Shown here: positions 23,770 through 35,760 of the stretch, one piece after another
How the letters are laid out: each line of letters opens with the position of its first letter
How positions within the stretch are numbered: the first letter of the stretch is position 1
Assembly (NCBI GenBank): GCA_013076295.1
Contig: RQOL01000372.1
Span: forward strand, 682,001 to 746,000
DNA: 64,000 bases
Reading direction: 5' to 3'
Source: Sanderia malayensis
Taxonomy: Eukaryota > Cnidaria > Scyphozoa > Semaeostomeae > Pelagiidae
Made by a program: the position numbers and the translations under genes
The notes under the pieces: model-generated
What the model was told of the DNA's origin: nothing
Databases searched by the model: none
Seen by the model: only the letters and a program-made list of their open reading frames with translations

Positions 23770-26490
23770 TGAAAAAAGTATCTAAAAGTGTATAACAATT
23801 TTTCTTCGCTGAATTGACATGGAATCATGCGCAATTTGTGGGAATGAATGTTAATTTTGATTAGTGTAAGTTGCGGGAAAAAAAGTTGATTTTTATTGGT
23901 GTAAATTGAGGGAATGATAGGTAAATTTTATTAGTGTAAATTGTGGGAATGAGTGTTATCTTTTATTAGTGTAAATTGTGGGAATGAATGTTAATGTTAC
24001 TGAAAAAGTAACTAAAAGTGTATAACAATTTGTTCTCGCTGAATTGACGTGAAACCATGCGCAAGTTGCGGGAATGAATGTTAATTTTGATGAGTGTAAA
24101 TTGTGGGAGGGAAAATTAATTTTTATTCGTGTAAATTGTGGGAATGAGTGTTATCTTTTATTAGTGTAAATTGTGGGAATGAATGTTAATGTTACTGAAA
24201 AAGTAACTAAAAGTGTATAACAATTTGTTCTCGCTGAATTGACGTGAAACCATGCGCAAGCTGTGGGAATGATTGTTAATTTTGATTAGTGTAAGTTGCG
24301 GGAATAAAAGTTAATTTTTGTTGGTGTAAATTGTGGGAATGAGTGTTATCTTTTATTAGTATAAATTGTGGAAATAAATGTTAATATTACTGAAAAAAGT
24401 AACTAAAAGGGTATAACAATTTGTTTTCGCTGAATTGACGTGGAATCATGCGCAAATTGTGGGAATGAATGTTAATTTTGATTAATGTAAGTTGCGGGAA
24501 TAAAACTTGATTTTTATTGGTGTAAATTGTGGGAGGGAAAATGAATTTTTATTCGTGTAAATTGTGGAAATGAGTGTTATCTTTTATTCGTGTAAATTGT
24601 GGGAATGAATGTTAATATCACTAAAAGAAGTAACTAAAAGTGTATAACAATTTGTTCTCGCTGAATTGACGTGGAATCATGCGCAAACTGTGGGAATGAA
24701 TCCTAATTTAGATTAGTGTAAGTTCCGGGAATAAAAGTTATTTTTCATTGGTGTAAATTGTGGGAATGAGTGTAATCTTTTATTAGTGTAAATTGTGGGA
24801 TTGAATGTTAATTTTACAGAAAAAAGTAACTATAATGTATAACAATTTGCTCTGGCTGAATTTACGTGGAATCATGCGCAAATTTTGGGAATGAATCCTA
24901 ATTTTGATTAGTGTAAGTTGCGGGAATAAAAGTTAGTTTTTATTAGTGTAAATTGTGGGAATGAGTGTTATCATTTATTATTGTACATTGTGGGAATGAA
25001 TGTTAACATAACTGAAAAAAGTAACTAAAAGTGTATAGCAATATGTTGTGGCTGAATTGACGTGGAATCATGCGCAAATTGTGGGAATGAATCTAAATAA
25101 ATTGTAGGAATGAATGTTAATATTACTGAAAAAAGTAACTAAAAGGGTATAACAATTTGTTTTCGCTGAATTGAAGTGGAATCATGCGCAAATTGTGGGA
25201 ATGAATGTTAATTTAGATTAGTGTAAGTTCCGGGAATAAAAGTTATTTTTCATTGGTGTAAATTGTGGGAATGAGTGTAATCTTTTATTAGTGTAAATTG
25301 TGGGATTGAATGTTAATTTTACAGAAAAAAGTAACTATAATGTATAACAATTTGTTCTGGCTGAATTTACGTGGAATCATGCGCAAATTTTGGGAATGAA
25401 TCCTAATTTTGATTAGTGTAAGTTGCGGGAATAAAAGTTAGTTTTTATTAGTGTAAATTGTGGGAATGAGTGTTATCATTTATTATTGTACATTGTGGGA
25501 ATGAATGTTAACATAACTGAAAAAAGTAACTAAAAGTGTATAGCAATATGTTGTGGCTGAATTGACGTGGAATCATGCGCAAATTGTGGGAATGAATCTA
25601 AATAAATTGTAGGAATGAATGTTAATATTACTCAAAAAAGTAACTAAATGTGTATAGCAATTTGTTTTCGCTGAATTGACATGAATCATGCGCAAATTGT
25701 GGGGATGAACCCTAATTTTGATTAGTGTAAGTTGCGGGAATAAAAGTTGATTTTTATTGGTGTAAATTGTGGGAGGGAAAATTAATTTTTATTCGTGTAA
25801 ATTGTGGGAATGAGTGTTATCTTTTATTCGTGTAAATTGTGGGAATGAATGTCAATATTACTGAAAAAGTAACTAAAAGTGTATAACAATTTGTTCTCGC
25901 TGAATTGACGTGAAATCATGCGTAATTTGTGGGAATGAATGTTAATTTTGATTATTGTAAGTTGCGGGAATAAAAGTTAACTTCTGTTGGTGTAAATTGT
26001 GGGAATGAGTGTTATCTTTTATTAGTGTAAATTGTGGGAATGAATGTTAATATTACTGAAAGAAGTAACTAAAAGTGTATAACAATTTTTTCTCGCTGAA
26101 TTGACGTGGAATCATGCGCAAACTGTGCGAATGAATCCTAATTTTGATTAGTGTAAGTTGCGGGAATAAAAGTTATTTTTTATTGGTGTAAATTGTGGGA
26201 ATGAGTGTAATCTTTTATTAGTGTAAATTGTGGGATTGACTGTTAATTTTACTGAAAAAAGTAACTATAATGTATAACAATTTGTTCTGGCTGAATTTAC
26301 GTGGAATCATGCGCAAATTGTGGGAATGAATCCTAATTTTGATTAGTGTAAGTTGCGGGAATAAAAGTTACTTTTTATTAGTGTAAATTGTGGGGATGCA
26401 TGTTTATATGACTGAAAAAAGTAACTAAAAGTGTATAAGAATTTGTTTTCGCTGAATTGGCTTGGAATCATACGCAAATTGTGGGAATGA
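23770..26490 (+). repeat. 2.7-kb module, left copy (offset 6,477)
   Basis: Checkpoints at 23884/30361, 24244/30721, 24841/31318, 25501/31978 and 26161/32638 all give an offset of 6,477 bp. The match starts near TGAAAAAAGTATCTAAAAG and ends about 26,490, where GTTAATATTAC faces GTTAATTTAGATTAG. Scattered substitutions separate the copies, for example TTTGCTCTGG against TTTGTTCTGG. Confidence 0.9.
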
Positions 26491-28410
26491 ATGTTAATAT
26501 TACTGAAAGAAGTAACTAAAAGTGTATAACAATTTTTTCTCGCTGAATTGACGTGGAATCATGCGCAAACTGTGGGAATGAATCCTAATTTTGATTAGTG
26601 TAAGTTGCGGGAATAAAAGTTATTTTTTATTGCTGTAAATTGTGGGAATGAGTGTAATCTTTTATTAGTGTAAATTGTGGGAATGAAGGTTAATGTTATT
26701 GAAAAAGTAACTAAAAGTGTATAACAATTTGTTCTCGCTGAATTGACGTGGAATCTTGCGCAAATTGTGGGAATGAATACTAATTTTAATTAGTGTAAGT
26801 TGCGGAAATAAAAGTTAATTTTTATTGGTGTAAATTGTGGGAATGAGTGTAATTTTTTATTCGTGTAAATTGTGGGAATGAATGTTAATTTTATTGAAAA
26901 AAGTAACTAAAAGTGCATAACAATTTGTTCTCGCTGTATTGACATGGAATCATGCGCAAATTGTGGGAATAAATGTTAATTTTGATTAGTGTAAGTTGCG
27001 GGAAAAAAGTTGATTTTTATTGGTGTAAATTGCGGGAATGGTAGGTAAAATTTATTAGTGTAAATTGTGGGAATTAGTGTTATCTTTTATTAGTGTAAAT
27101 TGTGGAATGAATGTTAATATTACCGAAAAAGTAACTAAAAGAGTATAACAATTGGCTTTCGCTGAATTGACGTGGAATCATGCGCAAACTGTGGGAATGA
27201 ATCCTAATTTTGATTAGTGTAAATTTCGGGAAAAAAAGTTAATTTTCATTGGTATAAATTGTGGGAATGAATGTTATTGTAAATTGTGGGAATGAATGTT
27301 AATATTACTGAAGGAAGTAACTAATAGTGTATAACAATTTGTTCTCCCTGAAAATGACATCGAATCATGCGCAAATTGTGGGAATGAATGTTAATTTTGA
27401 TTAATGTAAGTTGCGGGAATAAAACTTGATTTTTATTGGTGTAAATTGTGGGAGGGAAAATTAATTTTTATTCGTGTAAATTGTGGGAATGAGTGTTATC
27501 TTTTATTTGTGTAAATTGTGCGAATGAATGTTAATATTACTGAAAAAGTAACTAAAAGAGTATAACAAATTTGCTTTCGCTGAATTGACGTGAAATCATG
27601 CGCAATTTGTGGGAATGAATACTAATTCTGATTAGTGTAAGTTGCGGGAATGAAAGCTATTTTTTATTAGTGTAAATGGTGGGAGTGAATGTTGTCTTTT
27701 ATTAGTGTAAATTGTGGGAATGAATGTTAATATTACCGAAAAAGTAACTAAAAGTGTATAACAATTTGTTCTGGCTGCATTGACGTGGAAACATGCGCAA
27801 ATTTTGGGAATGAATACTAATTTTGATTAGTGTAAGTTGCGGGAATAAAAGTTAATTTTGATTAGTGTAAGTTGCGGGAATAAAAGTAAATTTTCATTAG
27901 TGTAAATTGCGGGAATAAAAGTTAATTTTTATTAGTGTAAATGGTGGGAATGTATGTTAATATAACTGAAAAAAGTAGCTAAAAGTGTATAACAATTTGA
28001 TCTCGCTGAATTGACATGGAATCATGCGCAAATTGTGGGAATAAATGTTAATTTTGATTAGTGTAAGTTGCGGGAAAAAAGTTGATTTTTATTGGTGTAA
28101 ATTGCGGGAATGATAGGTAAAATTTATTAGTGTAAATTGTGGGAATTAGTGTTATCTTTTATTAGTGTAAATTGTGGGAATGAATGTTAATATTACCGAA
28201 AAAGTAACTAAAAGAGTATAACAATTGGCTTTCGCTGAATTGACGTGGAATCATGCGCAAACTGTGGGAATGAATCCTAATTTTGATTAGTGTAAATTTC
28301 GGGAAAAAAAGTTAATTTTCATTGGTATAAATTGTGGGAATGAATGTTATTGTAAATTGTGGGAATGAATGTTAATATTACTGAAGGAAGTAACTAATAG
28401 TGTATAACAA
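25760..28410 (+). repeat. 2.65-kb module, left copy (offset about 10,001)
   Basis: Checkpoints at 25761/35762, 26101/36102, 26501/36502, 27121/37123 and 28021/38023 give offsets of 10,001-10,002 bp. After a 3-bp gain near 38,350 (AATGATGTTATTG) the offset is 10,005. The match ends where TTCTCACTGAATTG (28.4 kb) faces TTCTCCCTGAAAATG (38.4 kb). Copy 2 of the 14.65-kb unit carries it at 40.41-43.06 kb. Confidence 0.88.
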
Positions 28411-30246
28411 TTTGTTCTCACTGAATTGACGTGGAATCATGCGCAATTTGTGGGAATGAATGTTAATTTTGATTAGAGTAAGTTGCGGGAAAAAATGTTA
28501 ATATTACTGAAAAAAGTAACTAAAAGAGTATAACAATTTGTTTTCGCTGAATTGACGTGGAATCTGGCGCAAATTGTGGGAATGAATACTAATTTTAATT
28601 AGTGTAAGTTGCGGAAATAAAAGTTAATTTTTATTGGTGTAAATTGTGGGAAGGAGTGTAATTTTTTATTAGTGTAAATTGTGGGGATGAATGTTAATTT
28701 TACTGAAAAAAGTAACTAAAAGTGCATAACAATTTGTTCTCGCTGAATTGACATGGAATCATGCGCAAATTGTGGGAATGAATGTTAATTTTGATTAGTG
28801 TAAGTTGCAGGAAAAAAGTTGATTTTTATTGGTGTAAATTGCGGGAATGAGTGAACTTTTTTATTAGTGTAAATTGTGGGAATGAATGTTAATTTTATTG
28901 AAAAAAGTAACTAAAAGTGCATAACAATTTGTTCTCGCTGAATTGACATGGAATCATGCGCAAATTGTGGGAATGAATGTTAATTTTGATTAGTGTAAGT
29001 TGCGGGAAAAAAGTTGATTTATTGGTGTAAATTGCGGGAATGATAGGTAAAATTTATTAGTGTAAATTGTGGGAATTAGTGTTATCTTTTATTAGTGTAA
29101 ATTGTGGGAATGAATGTTAATATTACCGAAAAAGTAACTAAAAGAGTATAACAATTGGCTTTCGCTGAATTGACGTGGAATCATGCGCAAACTGTGGGAA
29201 TGAATCCTAATTTTGATTAGTGTAAATTTCGGGAAAAAAAGTTAATTTTCATTGGTATAAATTGTGGGAATGAATGTTATTGTAAATTGTGGGAATGAAT
29301 GTTAATATTACTGCAAGAAGTAACTAATAGTGTATAACAATTTGTTCTCCCTGAAAATGACATCGAATCATGCGCAAATTGTGGGAATGAATCCTGAAAT
29401 TTATTAGTGTAAGTGGCGGGAAAAAAAGTTAATTTTCATTGGTATAAATTGTGGGAATGAATGTTATTGTAAATTGTGGGAATGAATGTTAATATTACTG
29501 AAAGAAGTAACTAAAAGTGCATAACAATTTTTTCTCGCTGAATTGACATGGAATCATGCGCAAATTGTGGGAATGAATCCTGAAATTTATTAGTGTAAGT
29601 TGCGGGAATAAAAGTTAATTTTTATTGGTGTAAATTATGGGAATGAATGTTATTATAACTGAAAAAAGTATCTAAAAGTGTATAACAATTTTTCTTCGCT
29701 GAATTGACGTGGAATCATGCGCAATTTGTGGGAATGAATGTTAATTTTGATTAGTGTAAGTTGCGGGAAAAAAAGTTGATTTTTATTGGTGTAAATTGCG
29801 GGAATGATAGGTAAATTTTATTAGTGTAAATTGTGGGAATTAGTGTTATCTTTTATTAGTATAAATTGTGGGAATGAATGTTAATATTACTGAAAAAGTA
29901 ACTAAAAGAGTATAACAATTTGCTTTCGCTGAATTGACGTGGAATCATGCGCAAACTATGGGAATGAATCCTAATTTTGATTAGTGTAAATTTCGGGAAA
30001 AAAAGTTAATTTTCATTGGTGTAAATTGTGGGAATGAGTGTAATTTTTTATTACTGTAAATTGTGGGAATGAATGTCAATTTTACTGAAAAAAGTAACTA
30101 AAAGTGCATAACAATTTGTTCTCGCTGAATTGACATGCAATAATGCGCAAATTGTGGGAATGAATCCTGAAATTTATTAGTGTAAGTTGCGGGAAAAAAA
30201 TTTAATTTTTATTGGTGTAAATTGTGGGAATGAATGTTATTATAAC

Positions 30247-32967
30247 TGAAAAAAGTATCTAAAAGTGTATAACAATTTTTCTTCGCTGAATTGACATGGA
30301 ATCATGCGCAATTTGTGGGAATGAATGTTAATTTTGATTAGTGTAAGTTGCGGGAAAAAAAGTTGATTTTTATTGGTGTAAATTGAGGGAATGATAGGTA
30401 AATTTTATTAGTGTAAATTGTGGGAATGAGTGTTATCTTTTATTAGTGTAAATTGTGGGAATGAATGTTAATGTTACTGAAAAAGTAACTAAAAGTGTAT
30501 AACAATTTGTTCTCGCTGAATTGACGTGAAACCATGCGCAAGTTGCGGGAATGAATGTTAATTTTGATGAGTGTAAATTGTGGGAGGGAAAATTAATTTT
30601 TATTCGTGTAAATTGTGGGAATGAGTGTTATCTTTTATTAGTGTAAATTGTGGGAATGAATGTTAATGTTACTGAAAAAGTAACTAAAAGTGTATAACAA
30701 TTTGTTCTCGCTGAATTGACGTGAAACCATGCGCAAGCTGTGGGAATGATTGTTAATTTTGATTAGTGTAAGTTGCGGGAATAAAAGTTAATTTTTGTTG
30801 GTGTAAATTGTGGGAATGAGTGTTATCTTTTATTAGTATAAATTGTGGAAATAAATGTTAATATTACTGAAAAAAGTAACTAAAAGGGTATAACAATTTG
30901 TTTTCGCTGAATTGACGTGGAATCATGCGCAAATTGTGGGAATGAATGTTAATTTTGATTAATGTAAGTTGCGGGAATAAAACTTGATTTTTATTGGTGT
31001 AAATTGTGGGAGGGAAAATGAATTTTTATTCGTGTAAATTGTGGAAATGAGTGTTATCTTTTATTCGTGTAAATTGTGGGAATGAATGTTAATATCACTA
31101 AAAGAAGTAACTAAAAGTGTATAACAATTTGTTCTCGCTGAATTGACGTGGAATCATGCGCAAACTGTGGGAATGAATCCTAATTTAGATTAGTGTAAGT
31201 TCCGGGAATAAAAGTTATTTTTCATTGGTGTAAATTGTGGGAATGAGTGTAATCTTTTATTAGTGTAAATTGTGGGATTGAATGTTAATTTTACAGAAAA
31301 AAGTAACTATAATGTATAACAATTTGTTCTGGCTGAATTTACGTGGAATCATGCGCAAATTTTGGGAATGAATCCTAATTTTGATTAGTGTAAGTTGCGG
31401 GAATAAAAGTTAGTTTTTATTAGTGTAAATTGTGGGAATGAGTGTTATCATTTATTATTGTACATTGTGGGAATGAATGTTAACATAACTGAAAAAAGTA
31501 ACTAAAAGTGTATAGCAATATGTTGTGGCTGAATTGACGTGGAATCATGCGCAAATTGTGGGAATGAATCTAAATAAATTGTAGGAATGAATGTTAATAT
31601 TACTGAAAAAAGTAACTAAAAGGGTATAACAATTTGTTTTCGCTGAATTGACGTGGAATCATGCGCAAATTGTGGGAATGAATGTTAATTTAGATTAGTG
31701 TAAGTTCCGGGAATAAAAGTTATTTTTCATTGGTGTAAATTGTGGGAATGAGTGTAATCTTTTATTAGTGTAAATTGTGGGATTGAATGTTAATTTTACA
31801 GAAAAAAGTAACTATTATGTATAACAATTTGTTCTGGCTGAATTTACGTGGAATCATGCGCAAATTTTGGGAATGAATCCTAATTTTGATTAGTGTAAGT
31901 TGCGGGAATAAAAGTTAGTTTTTATTAGTGTAAATTGTGGGAATGAGTGTTATCATTTATTATTGTACATTGTGGGAATGAATGTTAACATAACTGAAAA
32001 AAGTAACTAAAAGTGTATAGCAATATGTTGTGGCTGAATTGACGTGGAATCATGCGCAAATTGTGGGAATGAATCTAAATAAATTGTAGGAATGAATGTT
32101 AATATTACTCAAAAAAGTAACTAAATGTGTATAGCAATTTGTTTTCGCTGAATTGACATGAATCATGCGCAAATTGTGGGGATGAACCCTAATTTTGATT
32201 AGTGTAAGTTGCGGGAATAAAAGTTGATTTTTATTGGTGTAAATTGTGGGAGGGAAAATTAATTTTTATTCGTGTAAATTGTGCAAATGAGTGTTATCTT
32301 TTATTCGTGTAAATTGTGGGAATGAATGTCAATATTACTGAAAAAGTAACTAAAAGTGTATAACAATTTGTTCTCGCTGAATTGACGTGAAATCATGCGT
32401 AATTTGTGGGAATGAATGTTAATTTTGATTATTGTAAGTTGCGGGAATAAAAGTTAACTTTTGTTGGTGTAAATTGTGGGAATGAGTGTTATCTTTTATT
32501 AGTGTAAATTGTGGGAATGAATGTTAATATTACTGAAAGAAGTAACTAAAAGTGTATAACAATTTTTTCTCGCTGAATTGACGTGGAATCATGCGCAAAC
32601 TGTGGGAATGAATCCTAATTTTGATCAGTGTAAGTTGCGGGAATAAAAGTTATTTTTTATTGGTGTAAATTGTGGGAATGAGTGTAATCTTTTATTAGTG
32701 TAAATTGTGGGATTGACTGTTAATTTTACTGAAAAAAGTAACTATAATGTATAACAATTTGTTCTGGCTGAATTTACGTGGAATCATGCGCAAATTGTGG
32801 GAATGAATCCTAATTTTGATTAGTGTAAGTTGCGGGAATAAAAGTTAGTTTTTATTAGTGTAAATTGTGGGAATGCATGTTTATATGACTGAAAAAAGTA
32901 ACTAAAAGTGTATAAGAATTTGTTTTCGCTGAATTGGCTTGGAATCATACGCAAATTGTGGGAATGA
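30247..32967 (+). repeat. 2.7-kb module, right copy (offset 6,477)
   Basis: Partner of 23,770-26,490. Variants specific to one copy are mostly kept in the corresponding 14.65-kb repeat. For example GTTAACTTCTG occurs at 25,976 and 40,626, while GTTAACTTTTG occurs at 32,451 and 47,100. The 6.48-kb event is therefore older than the 14.65-kb event. Confidence 0.9.
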
Positions 32968-34084
32968 ATGTTAATTTAGATTAGTGTAAGTTCCGGGAAT
33001 AAAAGTTATTTTTCATTGGTGTAAATTGTGGGAATGAGTGTAATCTTTTATTAGTGTAAATTGTGGGATTGAATGTTAATTTTACAGAAAAAAGTAACTA
33101 AAAGTGTATAACAATTTTTTCTCGCTGAATTGACATGGAATCATGCGCAAATTGTGGGAATGAATGTTAATTTTGATTAGTGTAAGTTGCGGGAAAAAAG
33201 TTGATTTTTATTGGTTTAAATTGCGGGAATGAGTGTAATTTTCTATTAGTGTAAATTGTGGGAATGAATGTTAATTTTACTGAAAAAAGTAACTAAAAGT
33301 GCATAACAATTTGTTCTCGCTGAATTGACATGGAATCATGCGCAAATTGTGGGAATGAATGTTAATTTTGATTAGTGTAAGTTGCGGGAAAAAAGTTGAT
33401 TTTTATTGGTGTAAATTGCGGGAATGAGTGTAATTTTTTATTAGTGTAAATTGTGGGAATTAGTGTTATCTTTTATTAGTGTAAATTGTGGGAATGAATG
33501 TTAATATTACCGAAAAAGTAACTAAAAGAGTATAACAATTGGCTTTCGCTGAATTGACGTGGTATCATGCGCAAACTGTGGGAATGAATCCTAATTTTGA
33601 TTAGTGTAAATTTCGGGAAAAAAAGTTAATTTTCATTGGTATAAATTGTGGGAATGAATGTTATTGTAAATTGTGGGAATGAATGTTAATATTACTGAAA
33701 GAAGTAACTAATAGTGTATAACAATTTGTTCTCCCTGAAAATGACATCGAATCATGCGCAAATTTTGGGAATGAATCCTGAAATTTATTAGTGTAAGTTG
33801 CGGGAAAAAAAGTTAATTTTCATTGGTATAAATTGTGGGAATGAATGTTATTGTAAATTGTGGGAATGAATGTTAATATTACTGAAAGAAGTAACTAAAA
33901 GTGCATAACAATTTGTTCTCGCTGAATTCACATGGAATCATGCGCAAATTGTGGGAATGAATCCTGAAATTTATTAGTGTAAGTTGCGGGAATAAAAGTT
34001 AATTTTTATTGGTGTAAATTATGGGAATGAATGTTATTATAACTGAAAAAAGTATCTAAAAGTGTATAACAATTTTTCTTTGCT

Positions 34085-34889
34085 GAATTGGCTGGGAATC
34101 ATTCGCAAATTGTGGGAATGAATGTTAATTTTGATTAGTGTAAGTTGCGGGAATAAAAGGTGATTTTTATTGGTGTAAATTGTGGGACGGAAAATTAATT
34201 TTTATTGGTGTAAATTGTGGGAATGAGTGTTATCTTCTATTAGTGTAAATAGTGGGAAGGAATGTTAATATTACTGAAAAAAGTAACTAATAGTGTATAA
34301 CAATTTGTTCTCCCTGAAAATGACATCGAATCATGCGCAAATTGTGGGAATGAATCCTAATCTTGCTTAGTGTAAGTTGCGGGAATAAAAATTAATTTTT
34401 ATTGGTGCAAATTGTGGGAATGAATGTTAATATAACTGAAACAAGCAACTAGAAGTTTATAACAATTTGTTTTCGCTGAATCGACGTGGTGTCATGCGCA
34501 AATTGTGGGAGAGAATGTTATTTTTGATTAGTGTAAGTTGCGGGAATAAAAGTTGATTTTTATTCCTGTAAATTGTGGGAACGAAAGTTAATTTTTATTA
34601 GTGTAAATTGTGGGAATGAGTGTTATCTTTTATTATTGTACATTGTGGGAATGAAAGTTAACATAACTGAAAAAAGTAACTAAAAGTGTATAGCAATTTG
34701 TTGTGGCTGAATTGACGTGGAATCCTGCGCAATTTGTTGGAATGAATCTAAATAAATTGTAGGAATGAATGTTAATATTACTCAAAAAAGTAACTAAATG
34801 TGTATAACAATTTGTTTTCGCTGAATTGACATGAATCATGCGCAAATTGTGGGGATGAATCCTAATTTTGATTAGTGTAAGTTGCGGGA
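34085..34889 (+). repeat. 0.8-kb module shared with 48.73 kb and 59.08 kb
   Basis: It runs from GAATTGGCTGGGAATC to TTGCGGG. The copies are 34,085-34,889, 48,731-49,535 (offset 14,646) and 59,084-59,888 (offset 24,999). It includes unusual monomers (CTTGCTTAGTG, GAAACAAGCAAC, GAATCGACGTGGTGTC) not found in the first 24 kb. It contains the 70-codon antisense frame discussed under rejected items. Confidence 0.88.
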
Positions 34890-35760
34890 AAAAAAGTTGA
34901 TTTTTATTGGTGTAAATTGAGGGAATGATAGGTAAATTTTATTAGTGTAAATTGTGGGAATGAGTGTTATCTTTTATTAGTGTAAATTGTGGGAATGAAT
35001 GTTAATGTTACTGAAAAAGTAACTAAAAGTGTATAACAATTTGTTCTCGCTGAATTGACGTGAAACCATGAGCAAGTTGTGGGAATGAATGTTAATTTTG
35101 ATGAGTGTAAATTGTGGGAGGGAAAATTAATTTTTATTCGTGTAAATTGTGGGAATGAGTGTTATCTTTTATTAGTGTAAATTGTGGGAATGAATGTTAA
35201 TGTTACTGAAAAAGTAACTAAAAGTGTATAACAATTTGTTCTCGCTGAATTGACGTGAAACCATGCGCAAGCTGTGGGAATGATTGTTAATTTTGATTAG
35301 TGTAAGTTGCGGGAATAAAACTTGATTTTTATTGGTGTAAATTGTGGGAGGGAAAATGAATTTTTATTCGTGTAAATTGTGGAAATGAGTGTTATCTTTT
35401 ATTCGTGTAAATTGTGGGAATGAATGTTAATATCACTAAAAGAAGTAACTAAAAGTGTATAACAATTTGTTCTCGCTGAATTGACGTGGAATCATGCGCA
35501 AACTGTGGGAATGAATCCTAATTTAGATTAGTGTAAGTTCCGGGAATAAAAGTTATTTTTCATTGGAGTAAATTGTGGGAATGAGTGTAATCTTTTATTA
35601 GTGTAAATTGTGGGATTGAATGTTAATTTTACAGAAAAAAGTAACTATAATGTATAACAATTTGTTCTGGCTGAATTTACGTGGAATCATGCGCAAATTT
35701 TGGGAATGAATCCTAATTTTGATTAGTGTAAGTTGCGGGAATAAAAGTTAGTTTTTATTG

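Larger units (their letters stand above)
17569..24130 (+). repeat. Irregular mosaic satellite domain
   Basis: Diverse monomers with several overlapping local duplications. These include an offset of about 1,012 bp (21.78-22.03 kb against 22.79-23.04 kb, marked by TGGGTATGAAT and AATGTCAA), an offset of 2,413 bp (21,011 against 23,424), and the 2,450-bp partner of the segment at 15.7 kb. No regular HOR and no gene are seen. Its monomer types (CCTGAAATTTATTAG, CTGTAAATTG) are the ones amplified in the 14.65-kb unit to the right. Confidence 0.85.

Noticed and set aside
34633..34845. 70-codon antisense frame, also at 49279-49491, 59632-59844 and 61146-61358
   Set aside because: It is the reverse strand of two successive monomers, which is why the peptide contains an internal repeat. 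The copies exist because the DNA module was duplicated. It has no domain, and the host monomers elsewhere carry stops in the same frame.
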